The translations under genes were made by a program, and so were the position numbers. A stretch of DNA of 64,000 nucleotides. Source: Nostoc flagelliforme FACHB-838. Its GTDB lineage: Bacteria; Cyanobacteriota; Cyanobacteriia; Cyanobacteriales; Nostocaceae. Shown here in pieces: positions 17,523-26,587 of the stretch. Every line of letters begins with the position of its first letter. Within the stretch, counting starts at the first letter, position 1. The notes under the pieces are model-generated. The model was not told where the DNA came from. It searched no databases and was given only the letters and a program-made list of their open reading frames with translations. The stretch covers positions 1 through 64,000 of the forward strand of contig NZ_JACJSI010000014.1 of NCBI RefSeq assembly GCF_014698065.1. Reading direction: 5' to 3'.

Positions 17523-18200
17523 CTATTCCAAATCACTGCTGTTGGCAGAAATTGTGTAATTTGGCTCATAGCTTACAGCTACATTGACAACTGAGCGAGG
17601 AGTAGTACTAATACCACGCACAAAAATATTTACACAGGTTTCGATATAGTCCTTACAGCTATAGCTACCTTGATTAAATTTTGCACTGCGGACTAGCATT
17701 CCAGATAACAGCATTCCTGTAAACATATCGACTGCTGCAAATGGATCAAGGTCTACTCTGACAGTGCCTTGCCTCTGGCTCGATTGCAGATAAGCTACCA
17801 GTTTTTCGCCTAAAGGCTTGGCAGCTTCTTGAATCACTTGTCTGGCTGCCTCTGGATGACGTTTGGCTTCTCCAATGAAAGTACGAATTAAGTCTTCCTG
17901 TGCCTCCAGCATACTATTGTAAAGATAGGCATACTGTCTTAAATCAATTTTTAGATCCTGCGTCCACACTTTGGGATGTGCCAGGGCTTCTGTCTGGAGG
18001 GCAAAAGCATTTTCGATTACTGCTCCCAAAAGCTGTTCTTTGCTAGCAAAGTGGCGAAATAAAGTCACCTCATTCACACCAGCAACACGAGCTATTTCAC
18101 GGGTAGTCGCTCCTTGAACACCTAAACTTGCAAATACCTGCGAGGCGGCTTCTATCAAACGTGTACGCGTGAGAGTTGATGAACGGATGCTTTTATTCAT
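17523..18200 (-). CDS. TetR-family transcriptional regulator
   Basis: A 225-residue repressor-type protein. The N-terminal helix-turn-helix is classic: RTRLIEAASQVFASLGVQGA, then TTREIARVAGVNEVTLFRHF. The helical C-terminal part binds an unknown ligand and forms the dimer. The likely target is a nearby gene or its own promoter in the 130 bp upstream toward 18330. ATG at 18200 gives the usual short basic start (MNKSIRSSTLTRTRL). A stretch of Ser/Tyr/Asn ends the protein with no known meaning. Confidence 0.9.
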   Translation of the reverse strand: MNKSIRSSTLTRTRLIEAASQVFASLGVQGATTREIARVAGVNEVTLFRHFASKEQLLGAVIENAFALQTEALAHPKVWTQDLKIDLRQYAYLYNSMLEAQEDLIRTFIGEAKRHPEAARQVIQEAAKPLGEKLVAYLQSSQRQGTVRVDLDPFAAVDMFTGMLLSGMLVRSAKFNQGSYSCKDYIETCVNIFVRGISTTPRSVVNVAVSYEPNYTISANSSDLE

Positions 18201-18329
18201 TTATGCTGGCAAGTACTTACTTACATCATAGATTATGTAAAAAACTTGCGTTAGTGCAGCATCCCATAGGGAAGGAAAGGTGTCGCCATCATAGCAGTCA
18301 GCAGTAGGGCAGATGTACTGGAGATTTTT

Positions 18330-18824
18330 TTAATTGGAAGTCCCTAATGTTTTACTCATTTTAGTAACTGGAACAACTACCCCATTTCTTAAATAATGAG
18401 GTGCTTTCTGGATGACAGTAAATCCCAGTCGTAAATAAAACCCTTCGGCATAAAGGCTAGCAGTTGTAATTACCTTATCTATACCTTGATTAGTTGCTTC
18501 GTCGCAAAAATGTTGAACTAAAGCGCGGCCAATCCCTTTACCTTGATATTTAGGATGAACATACAGCCCTATGAGTTCATCAACAATAAAACTAGCAAAA
18601 CCTATCACGAAATCTCCTTTGCTCGCAACCCAGAAAGTTTCCACTTTCATACTTTTTAAGATATTTGAACCATCAGGTTTATCGCGGTAATTACGCCAAG
18701 CTAAAAGTTCTTTTTCGGTGTAAAAAGTTGCAGGTAGAGCTTTGATAGCAGCAATATGAATTGCACTCAGCACCCAGGCATCTATTTCTTGGGCAGGTCT
18801 AAGAGATATTTCGTTAGCACTCAT
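18330..18824 (-). CDS. GNAT-family N-acetyltransferase
   Basis: A 164-residue acetyl-CoA-dependent transferase. The motif A loop VHPKYQGKGIGRALV (about 97-111) binds acetyl-CoA pyrophosphate (Q/R-x-x-G-x-G/A). Motif B-like AEGFYLRLGFTVIQKAPHYL follows. The short form resembles YafP/ElaA-type enzymes of unknown substrate. It lies upstream of, and on the same strand as, the TetR gene (130 bp apart), so co-regulation is possible. ATG at 18824. Confidence 0.87.
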   Translation of the reverse strand: MSANEISLRPAQEIDAWVLSAIHIAAIKALPATFYTEKELLAWRNYRDKPDGSNILKSMKVETFWVASKGDFVIGFASFIVDELIGLYVHPKYQGKGIGRALVQHFCDEATNQGIDKVITTASLYAEGFYLRLGFTVIQKAPHYLRNGVVVPVTKMSKTLGTSN

Positions 18825-19468
18825 AGATTCAGGGTTGGCATTCAGATTATACTATTTTGAATTTTTGATTCTGTACTCCTACGGAGAAGTAAGCTACGCG
18901 TAGCGTCTTGCAGAGAAAAAGTTAGTGAATAGGCTTTTTGATGATTCATCTGTCGCAATCATTTTTAAAATTGATATCTGTATAAAACATTTTAGTCGCC
19001 TAAACGTAGCCCATCGTAAACATCGCAACACATCAACTAGTTGATATTAGCAGTTGTGCAATTCAGTCATGCAAAGACTTCGTAGATAGAGTCCCGTGAA
19101 ATCTAATTGCGTCATATTTGGGAACAATACTATTCAATGGATAAAGAAGAAGCTTGTTTTATACAAGTAATTATTTATACTTTTGTTAACGAAAATACTA
19201 TTCCAATTTCTCCTCCAACTTGCCCAACAGTATAACTGCTGAAATATAACATTGCCGTATGTTACATTTGAAAACTATAACAAGCTTTAATCAACGGTAA
19301 ATTTATCGACAAACCGTATATTATGAGTAAAGCAATAAAATAACTGACTTCAAAGACAAATTTTGAAGTAATCAAGCAATATCTTGTGATATTTGGCTGA
19401 TTTTGCCTTGTTCATTTAAACATCTTCTCAAAGCTTGCTCCCTTAGGGTATTTACCAAGCTGGAAGAC
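18825..19468. other. Intergenic with one dispersed repeat
   Basis: About 640 bp between divergent genes. It contains the dispersed repeat at 18876-18917 and otherwise AT-rich sequence without a recognisable gene. The frame of the following phosphatase gene is open upstream to a TTG at 19403 but has no family sequence there. Confidence 0.45.
18876..18917 (+). repeat. Small dispersed repeat (gtagcgtct-gcagagaa family)
   Basis: CTCCTACGGAGAAGTAAGCT followed by ACGCGTAGCGTCTTGCAGAGAA. The second half recurs with small changes at 38944-38964, 53674-53696 and 55027-55046. It contains nested palindromes (CTCCTACGGAG and CTACGCGTAG). Confidence 0.75.
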
Positions 19469-19972
19469 ATGAAAAAGTTAAAAGGAGTGAATGTGATTAA
19501 CGCCATACAGATTAACGAAAACTTGACAACCACAGGACAAGTCATACCGAAACAGCTTGAGCAAGCTATCCAAGAAGGTTTCAAATCCGTGCTAAATTTG
19601 CGATCGCCTGATGAACTAGGATTTTCCAAGGATGAGCAAAAAGTAGCAGAAGCATTGGGGCTGTATTATCAAAATGTTCCACTCAAGGTGGATCTAAAAA
19701 ATTTAAATGAAGAAGTTATTACCGAAATCCTCATCACACTAGAACAAATCCCTAAACCAGCAGTTGTACATTGTGCAGCCGGGATGCGCTCAACTGGAAT
19801 TGCGCTGTTGAGTATCGCCATTCAGGAAGGATTAACACCAGAGGAAACCTTAGGAAGAGCCAGGAATCTTGGCTTTGGATTCTTTGAACACGCCGGCGTT
19901 AGTCCGCGATTGAAGCAATTATTTGTAGACTACGTTAACAAACATGCGAAAGTAGCTGTACCTGCTAGCTGA
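19469..19972 (+). CDS. DSP-PTPase-like phosphatase (DUF442 / beta-lactamase-hydrolase-like family)
   Basis: A 167-residue protein of the protein-tyrosine-phosphatase fold. The phosphate-binding loop is HCAAGMRSTG with the nucleophile Cys and Arg four residues apart, as in the DUF442 group, rather than the C-x5-R of classical phosphatases. The N-terminal NAIQINENLTTTGQVIPKQL and FKSVLNLRSPDE also fit the family. I chose the ATG at 19469 over an upstream TTG (19403). Substrate is unknown. The stop is followed by a bidirectional terminator shared with the gene at 20105. Confidence 0.85.
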   Translation: MKKLKGVNVINAIQINENLTTTGQVIPKQLEQAIQEGFKSVLNLRSPDELGFSKDEQKVAEALGLYYQNVPLKVDLKNLNEEVITEILITLEQIPKPAVVHCAAGMRSTGIALLSIAIQEGLTPEETLGRARNLGFGFFEHAGVSPRLKQLFVDYVNKHAKVAVPAS

Positions 19973-20045
19973 TCTTAAGGTGTTAGTGATTTCTAATTGT
20001 TATGTCTTAATAGACTAGACGGTTGCTATACAAATCATTAAATTA

Positions 20046-20080
20046 AAAACTGCTCTTGTCTTCTCAGCAAGAGCAGTTTT
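20046..20080. terminator. Bidirectional terminator between convergent genes
   Basis: AAAACTGCTCTTG and CAAGAGCAGTTTT form a perfect 13-bp stem with a 9-nt loop. The A and T ends let it serve the plus gene ending at 19972 and the minus gene ending at 20105. Confidence 0.9.
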
Positions 20081-20104
20081 AATAGCAAAGCCCAAAATAA
20101 AGAT

Positions 20105-20428
20105 TTAGACATCTTCAAGTTCAAATTGAGCCACCGTAACGGCGTTCAAAGCGAAAGCTAAAACTAATGGCATTGGCGACTGAAACCAAAAGGTAAAAAG
20201 AACAGCTAAGATTGTACCAATTACTGCGGACATCGACCACAATCGCTCTTCAAAAGTCAGTCCATTTTCGGCTTTAATTAATCTAAGAGCATGAACTGGG
20301 ATTGGCTCTGGCATTACCCCACCCGGAGGAAAAGCCCAGAAGTTGTTACGTCGCTCTACAAACAAATCTGTCCAGCCATTTTCTTGGCACCATGCCTCAA
20401 TCCATTGAAGTGAGTAATGATTCATCAT
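20105..20428 (-). CDS. Hypothetical protein with C-terminal membrane segments
   Basis: About 107 residues from the ATG at 20428 (another ATG follows at once). The N-terminal half is soluble with HYSLQWIEAWCQENGWTDLF and FWAFPPGGVMPEPIP; the C-terminal half has two hydrophobic segments (SAVIGTILAVLFTFWF and PLVLAFALNAVTVAQF). It looks conserved in cyanobacteria, but I know no function. The frame is open to a TTG at 20485, which would add 19 polar residues; the ATG is preferred. A shared terminator lies downstream. Confidence 0.7.
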   Translation of the reverse strand: MMNHYSLQWIEAWCQENGWTDLFVERRNNFWAFPPGGVMPEPIPVHALRLIKAENGLTFEERLWSMSAVIGTILAVLFTFWFQSPMPLVLAFALNAVTVAQFELEDV

Positions 20429-22169
20429 TGGGGTTCGGAGTTCAGTTTGTGGAAGTTGTTTACTTAATGAATATAATCTGTTCAAGATTCCTGAAAAACT
20501 AAAATAATTGCTATAAATTTAACGCTAATTATCCAACTCTTAAGCTTAGTTAAAAACTTGATACGCATATAATTGCGCTCGAACTTTACTTTCATTAATT
20601 TCAACATTAACAGTTTATCAGGGCTGTTTTCTTGAAAATACAACAAACTTTACTTGAAAAATCGAACATCAAGAATTGTAAATTAGTCAGTAAGTATTAC
20701 TGCTCAATAAAACTCTTTATCTCCTGAAATTCAAATATAGAAACGAACAATTGTGAACAAATCAACAAATATCGCCAATAGGGAATTTTGGCTACAATAC
20801 GCTACGCAAACTAGCCTTACACCCCATTATAGACATTAGTGTATCTGGTTAAACTATTCTTTTAGAGTTAAAAATTTTAAGTTTTATCTTTTTCAAAAGG
20901 GATAAGTTATGCTAAAGCCTGCTTAAAGCCATAAATAACTCCTACTTAATTATTTACATCAGCCTTTGGTAATAATTTTCCTCATCTAGCAATTTTAAAT
21001 CCTTCGTAAACTTATTTCATTCTTCTCTAACGAGAGAGACCCTGCGAGACACTATGTCAACACGTTGGTGAAGCCTCTGCTAGAGAATCATCTCGTAGAA
21101 AAATGTGCCAAGAGAAGAAACGGAGAATTTCATAAATCATTGAGGATTGCTATATAACTTTAGTGCGATCGCTTCTATCTTATATTTATTGCCGTTCTCT
21201 GGAACACTGATTCAGTAATCGGAGAACAAAGTAAAAATTCTTCTTCAGTAGTATCATGCCAAACTAATTGTAATACCTCTTTGCTTTAATCAGAGCTATA
21301 TTATAAAGTCCAAGTTTTTTTTTAAATTCAAGGGTTTTAAATTAGAAAATTCCGCCGCAGTAGCGCATACTCGCCGCGCTATCAGATGCATTTTTTAACA
21401 TCTGTTATATTTTATAAAAGTTATAAATATCCTTTTTGATGCTATGCTGTGCATATCATTCTCTAAAACTTCTTGTATGGTTTTGTGTACCAGCTATATT
21501 CTATAAGTTATTTTATTCGTTACAAAATCGAGATATTCACTAAATAGATTTTTACATTTTCTCCATTTGAATTGTCACCTATTTATTCCTAAAAATACTT
21601 TTTCTCCCAAAGCTAAGTTTTAACAACATATCGATTCTTTTGATGTAATTTATGGCTTTTCGTGCCACACCTAGAAAAACTAGTATCTAATTTTTTCGAT
21701 TTGCTTTGTAAAATTCTTATTTGAATCCCCGAAGACGATGTGATATTATTTTTATGCCGCCTAAATCAAGAAGCTCTGTGAAAATTTTCATGAACCACGA
21801 TTGTAAATGTCTTTAGCAAATAATCTTATTGTACTTATAACTAATAATAAATATTCCTTATGAATCAATTTTTGTACTGGTTTTAGTAATCTTTCAATAC
21901 AATTTTGAATATTATTTTATGGTTATAGCCAATAATTTGGCATTGATAAGTACTGAAGAAGCATATTTTTTGATAATTCCTTCATTCAATAAGTGTCAAC
22001 TTTAAGCTAACTTCACTAAAAATTTAAATTCAATAAACAAATTCCCTCCGGAAAATCACACTTTTCTAGGAAAATAAGAGTGTCGGGGAACTTGAATACT
22101 TAGGTATAGTCAAAATAAAAATGTTTAGACAGTACTTTATTGATCGTAGTTTCAGAGTCTCAGGTAAAT
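20429..22169. other. Long AT-rich intergenic region
   Basis: About 1.7 kb ahead of the polysaccharide export gene with no credible open frame. Around 21036-21110 there is a degenerate version of the dispersed repeat (GAGAGACCCTGCGAGACACT, then CTCTGCTAGAGAATC). The remainder is AT-rich and probably holds the promoter and a long leader for the export gene. I see no insertion sequence. Confidence 0.5.
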
Positions 22170-23636
22170 ATGCTTAACAAAAGTTTGTCTAAATTCCTAA
22201 CTCAGCCAGTTGTGGGTATGGCTTTGTTAACTGCTGTCAATGCCGCTGTGTCATCTGCCAGTTTAGCTCAGGGACAACCATTACCACCAACTACACAACC
22301 ACCAACCACACAAACACAAATAGATACGAATTACTCATTAGGAGGCGGGGATCTCATTCGTGTAAATGTATTTGAAGTACCTGAGTACACAGGTGAATAT
22401 CAAATTCCCCCAGGTGGAGCAATCAACTTACCTCTAATTGGTAGTGTATCAGTCCTCGGACTAACAGCTGAACAGGCATCTGACGAAATTGCTAGAAGAT
22501 ATGCTCGCTTCCTCAAACGTCCCTTGATCTCAGTCAATCTGTTATCACCTCGTCCCATTAATATTTTCGTTGCTGGAGAGGTGACACGTCCGGGAGCTTA
22601 TACTCTGAATTTGAGCGGAGGAGCTGGGAACAATCCAGGCGTACAATACCCGACTGTATTAGCTGCATTAACAACAGCGCAGGGGGTAACTTTAGCTGCG
22701 GATGTGACTCAAGTTCAATTACGACGTAAAATAGGACGTTCTTCAGAGCAAACCGTCACCGTTAATTTGAAGGAACTCATTCAAACAGGCAGGTTATCAC
22801 AGGATATTACCTTGCGGGATGGAGATACTATAGTTGTGCCAACTGCAACCAACTTCAACGTGGCAGAATCCCGCAACTTATTTGCAGCTAACTTTGCCGC
22901 CAGCCAAACCACACCCCGCACAGTAACAATTATTGGTGAAGTTAACCGTCCCGGTTCGTATCTTGTCACCCCAGGCAACACAGATAACCAGGAGGGCGCA
23001 AACACTACTGGCGCTGGCAGTCCCACAGGTCTACCAAATGTGACGCGGGTAATTCAATTAGCTGGGGGAATTACAGCACAGGCTGATGTTCGTAATCTCA
23101 GGCTACGCCGACCTACAAGAACTGGTTCAGAACAAGCTATAGATATTAATCTTTGGCAACTATTGCAGAGTGGTGATGCCAGTCAAGACATCATCGTACA
23201 AGACGGAGATACGATTGTTATTCCGACAGCGACTGAAATCAACCCGGCAGAAGCAACTCAATTAGCTACCACTACTTTATCTCCTACACGAATTCAAGTT
23301 GGTGTAGTAGGCGAAGTTAAAAACCCAGGGTTAACAGATGTTCAGCCAAATAGCTCATTAAATCAAGCTATACTCGCTGCTGGCGGATTTAATGATGCCA
23401 GAGCTAGTAGTGATGCTGTTGATTTGATTCGCCTTAACCCTAATGGATCTGTCACTAAACGTATAGTAAAAGTGGATTTCTCGGCTGGGATTAATGAGCA
23501 AACCAATCCCATACTCCGTAATAATGATGTTGTAGTAGTCAATCGATCTGGTTCAGCCAAGACTGGCGATACCGTAAATACTATAACTGGCCCTTTAGGT
23601 GTTATCTTTAATCTTCTGAACTTGTTCGGACTATAG
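22170..23636 (+). CDS. Polysaccharide export protein with SLBB domains (Wza-like)
   Basis: An outer-envelope protein for secretion of exopolysaccharide. From the ATG at 22170 there is a signal peptide (hydrophobic to about residue 34, ending in SLAQGQ) and a Pro/Thr-rich linker. The Poly_export domain follows (YSLGGGDLIRVNVFEVPEYT, FVAGEVTRPGAYTL), then two more SLBB-type units (TIIGEVNRPGSYLV and GVVGEVKNPGLTDV). A hydrophobic C-terminal segment (GPLGVIFNLLNLFGL) may insert in a membrane. A TTG ten codons upstream is the alternative start. It lies 5 kb from the Wzc-type kinase on the opposite strand and is expected to work with it. Confidence 0.9.
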   Translation: MLNKSLSKFLTQPVVGMALLTAVNAAVSSASLAQGQPLPPTTQPPTTQTQIDTNYSLGGGDLIRVNVFEVPEYTGEYQIPPGGAINLPLIGSVSVLGLTAEQASDEIARRYARFLKRPLISVNLLSPRPINIFVAGEVTRPGAYTLNLSGGAGNNPGVQYPTVLAALTTAQGVTLAADVTQVQLRRKIGRSSEQTVTVNLKELIQTGRLSQDITLRDGDTIVVPTATNFNVAESRNLFAANFAASQTTPRTVTIIGEVNRPGSYLVTPGNTDNQEGANTTGAGSPTGLPNVTRVIQLAGGITAQADVRNLRLRRPTRTGSEQAIDINLWQLLQSGDASQDIIVQDGDTIVIPTATEINPAEATQLATTTLSPTRIQVGVVGEVKNPGLTDVQPNSSLNQAILAAGGFNDARASSDAVDLIRLNPNGSVTKRIVKVDFSAGINEQTNPILRNNDVVVVNRSGSAKTGDTVNTITGPLGVIFNLLNLFGL

Positions 23637-23789
23637 TTTAAGATATAGATGCAAATTAGGGATGTTGGTTAATCTTCTTCGTCCCTTAGATTGCACTATC
23701 CTTGAATCAAAACTCAATAGTTAAGAGCTAATATAGCATTTCTTAGTCTACTGAAATGCGTGACTTAACTACCTTTGGATATTTTTAAA

Positions 23790-23999
23790 AACACTTTATT
23801 AAAAGCTTCTTCAAGTGTTTTCCCTAAAAAAGGATAAATTTGGGGATCGGTAGAACGTAGTATATTCTTGATTTTTGACTCTTCTATTTTCAATTGATAA
23901 GAAATCGCGAAAGTAAGGCAGTAAATAAATGAGATTTGTTCCTCTTGCTTGCCTTAATGCTTCAACCTCTTTACCTTTATAAATCAAACAATTATTCAT
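23790..23999 (-). pseudogene. Frameshifted remnant of an unidentified gene
   Basis: On the minus strand MNNCLIYKGKEVEALRQARG continues to YLLPYFRDFL. Just after, the neighbouring frame reads EESKIKNILRSTDPQIYPFL and GKTLEEAFNKVFLKI, which looks more protein-like than the original frame. A single frameshift near 23890 would join them. I do not recognise the family. The alternative is one short unrelated open frame. Confidence 0.35.
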
Positions 24000-24216
24000 G
24001 ACAATATAAGCTCATGACCCAAGTTTATAAACTAACTTCTGGGAGATAACGGCATCAAATGTGAATCCATCTGTCACATTTTTATGTTTGTATTTTCTTA
24101 CTACCTATCACGTCAAAACACAAACCGCAGGCAAGAGTAATTCTGCTTTAGGCGCATTTATATTGTTGTCTACGTCTCGCCTCGGCGCTCCCAAAGCCAT
24201 CACAGCAATCACAAGC

Positions 24217-24391
24217 TAGCACTTATTTTCGTATCGACTTTGAACAAAAGGTGGTGACTATAAAGATCCTGGCATGGACTATTTATTATAAGCAACGCTA
24301 TCGTGAACAAACAGTTAATAATCTCCATAAAAAGGCACAACAATTAAGTTTTAACTTTATTCGTCAGCCCCAAACAAATGCGGTTTCTTAA
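24217..24391 (+). pseudogene. Probable transposase C-terminal remnant
   Basis: A frame without an initiator reads FRIDFEQKVVTIKILAWTIY, YKQRYREQTVNNLHKKAQQL and then SFNFIRQPQTNAVS before TAA. Dense Tyr, Arg and Lys with a short variable tail is typical of the 3' ends of transposases in this group of organisms, but I cannot name the family. No 5' part or terminal repeats are visible nearby. Confidence 0.4.
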
Positions 24392-25037
24392 GAAAGCGTC
24401 AATTAGAATAGACATCACTTCCTTCAAGATTGTATTTTCTATGCGCCACTATTATACTTATTAAGTAATATTACTTATTGACAAACTGCGCAAACTCTAA
24501 ACATATTACTGAAAATTTTTAATGTGGATTAAGAAGCTTTCGCAAACCTTATTATTAGGTATTCAGATTTATTATGATAATGAGAATATTTTAGAAACAA
24601 GGAACGATAGAAAGCATACTATAAATTGTTTTCTATGATTTAGTGATTATTATTATCATAAGAATTATTTAAGTAAATTAACTAATTGATGACAGATATA
24701 CTATCTTGACCACAGATACCGCGTATACACAGTAGAATGATTTCGAATTGGAAATGACACCATTTGTACGGTTGTTTAGTACCCATTAATGAAGTAACTC
24801 TGGATACTGAGAATTCTTCTTCAGTACTTTTACCAGATATTTGCTATTTCTTGGAACACTAGCTAAAAAAGCAGTTCAGCTAGATTTACGCGAAAATTCG
24901 CAGGTGCAAACCTAGAAAACTGTGTATAAACTTACAAATGGCAGTTAAACGACTGTATCCAATGCTGAGTTACTAACTAAGGCTAGAGTTAGTGACTGTT
25001 GACGATTGAGTTTTTGCAACATACCCTATTTTTCCCT

Positions 25038-26417
25038 ATGATGATTCATGGTTTCGGTTTTCTTAGTTTGAGCGCATCTCTTGTATTTCCTTGGGCATTA
25101 ACAGGTCTGGTTCAAGGAAAGGCAATAACAGAGTCTTTATTTAAAGACGTTCGTCAGTCATCTACTGATCAGAAAATGCAACTACCTAGCCGCAAGCTGA
25201 TCAGTCAGGTTTCAACCGCAACAACATACTATGTTAGTGCTACCGGAAACGACAGAAATAGCGGACGCACTACCTCATCAGCCTTTAAGACAATTCAAAG
25301 GGCAGCAGACCTTACTAAACCTGGTGACACGGTAAGGATTATGAACGGTGAATACAAGAATGAACCCGATCGTGGGAGTGTACTAAGTATTAAACGTTCT
25401 GGAACTGCCAAAGCATGGATTAAATTTCAAGCATATCCTGGGCATTCTCCAAAAATTAAGCACAATACATGGAATGGTATCTCTTTGGGAGATGGAGTTT
25501 CATATATTGAGATCGACGGGCTGGAGGTAATAGGGAACAATGCAAGTATAAGCCGTAGTTATGCATTAAGTCAGCAGTATAATACATCAAATCCACTTAC
25601 AAACGGAAGCTGTATAAGTATTGACGGACGCCAACGTACTGTTCATCACATAAATATTCTGAACAACAAAGTGCATGACTGTCCAGGAGGAGGCATCTCA
25701 GTAATTGCGGCTGATTATGTGAAGGTGGATAATAACACTGTGTTTAATAACTGCTGGTATAGTCTCTATGGTAATAGCGGCATTTCGTTTTTTCTAAATG
25801 CGGATTATGACAATAACCGGGGATACAAGCACTTTATAACCAACAACAAGACCTATAACAATCGCCAGTACGTTCGCACTCTTTCATCCGGAAGAATCTC
25901 AGACGGTGGTGGCATTATTGTCGATACTTCAAAAAAGGGTAAAAATGGTGGATACAAGGGACGGACTTTAATTGCAAACAATATTAGCTACAACAATGGT
26001 GGTGGGGGTGTTATTGCTCATGAAAGTGAGCATATAGATATTGTCAACAACACGGTATATGGGAACGGGCAAAGCCCAGAGCTTTCAGAAGTGCAACTTG
26101 CTGCTGGTTATTCAAGGGATGTCAAAATTTACAATAACATTATCCATGGTTTTTCTGGTCAACAGGTGAACAAAAACACGAACAATACCAATGTTATTTA
26201 TGACTACAATCTTTACCCCAAAGGTGCCGTGAGCGTTGTGAGGGGAATTCACGATGTTGTTGGAGACCCACAGTTCATAAATCCCTCAACTGGTGACTTT
26301 AGACTCAAATCAACGAGTGCGGCAATCAATAAGGGTTACTATTGGAAGGATCTGAAAACTGATCATGCCGGAAAGTCTCGTCCTGCTAATAAGTTTACTA
26401 TTGGGGCATACCAATAG
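25038..26417 (+). CDS. Secreted right-handed parallel beta-helix protein (DUF1565-like)
   Basis: About 459 residues from the ATG at 25038, with a hydrophobic signal-like start (MMIHGFGFLSLSASLVFPWA). The passenger begins with YYVSATGNDRNSGRTTSSAF and KTIQRAADLTKPGDTVRI, the DUF1565 entry to pectate-lyase-like helices. It then has rungs such as YIEIDGLEVIGNN, HINILNNKVHDCPGGG, VKVDNNTVFNNC and IDIVNNTVYGNG. These folds bind or cleave acidic polysaccharides. Set in an exopolysaccharide cluster, a lyase or epimerase role is plausible but no catalytic residues can be assigned. A TTG at 24999 is an alternative start. A strong terminator follows. Confidence 0.82.
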   Translation: MMIHGFGFLSLSASLVFPWALTGLVQGKAITESLFKDVRQSSTDQKMQLPSRKLISQVSTATTYYVSATGNDRNSGRTTSSAFKTIQRAADLTKPGDTVRIMNGEYKNEPDRGSVLSIKRSGTAKAWIKFQAYPGHSPKIKHNTWNGISLGDGVSYIEIDGLEVIGNNASISRSYALSQQYNTSNPLTNGSCISIDGRQRTVHHINILNNKVHDCPGGGISVIAADYVKVDNNTVFNNCWYSLYGNSGISFFLNADYDNNRGYKHFITNNKTYNNRQYVRTLSSGRISDGGGIIVDTSKKGKNGGYKGRTLIANNISYNNGGGGVIAHESEHIDIVNNTVYGNGQSPELSEVQLAAGYSRDVKIYNNIIHGFSGQQVNKNTNNTNVIYDYNLYPKGAVSVVRGIHDVVGDPQFINPSTGDFRLKSTSAAINKGYYWKDLKTDHAGKSRPANKFTIGAYQ

Positions 26418-26484
26418 AAGTAACTGTAATATCATGTCCTGCTATCTGCCTATAGTTTCGTCAGACTGAAGTCTACCCTTACAC

Positions 26485-26519
26485 AAAAAATAAGCCTGCC
26501 TTGGCAGGCTTATTTTTTG
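26485..26519. terminator. Bidirectional terminator
   Basis: AATAAGCCTGCC and GGCAGGCTTATT form a perfect 12-bp stem around two bases, flanked by A and T runs. It separates the convergent beta-helix gene and the Wzc-type gene. Confidence 0.92.
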
Positions 26520-26587
26520 TAGCTAATTAAACAGGCATAATATATCCAGTTATGGTGTTCAGTTCACTTGTGAGACAAAATACTAAT

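Larger units (their letters stand above)
23637..25037. other. Intergenic region with gene remnants
   Basis: 1.4 kb between two secreted-protein genes. It holds two decayed coding remnants (23790-23999 and 24217-24391, listed separately) and a fragment of GC-rich repeat near 24168-24200. The rest, to 25037, is AT-rich without a recognisable gene. Confidence 0.5.
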
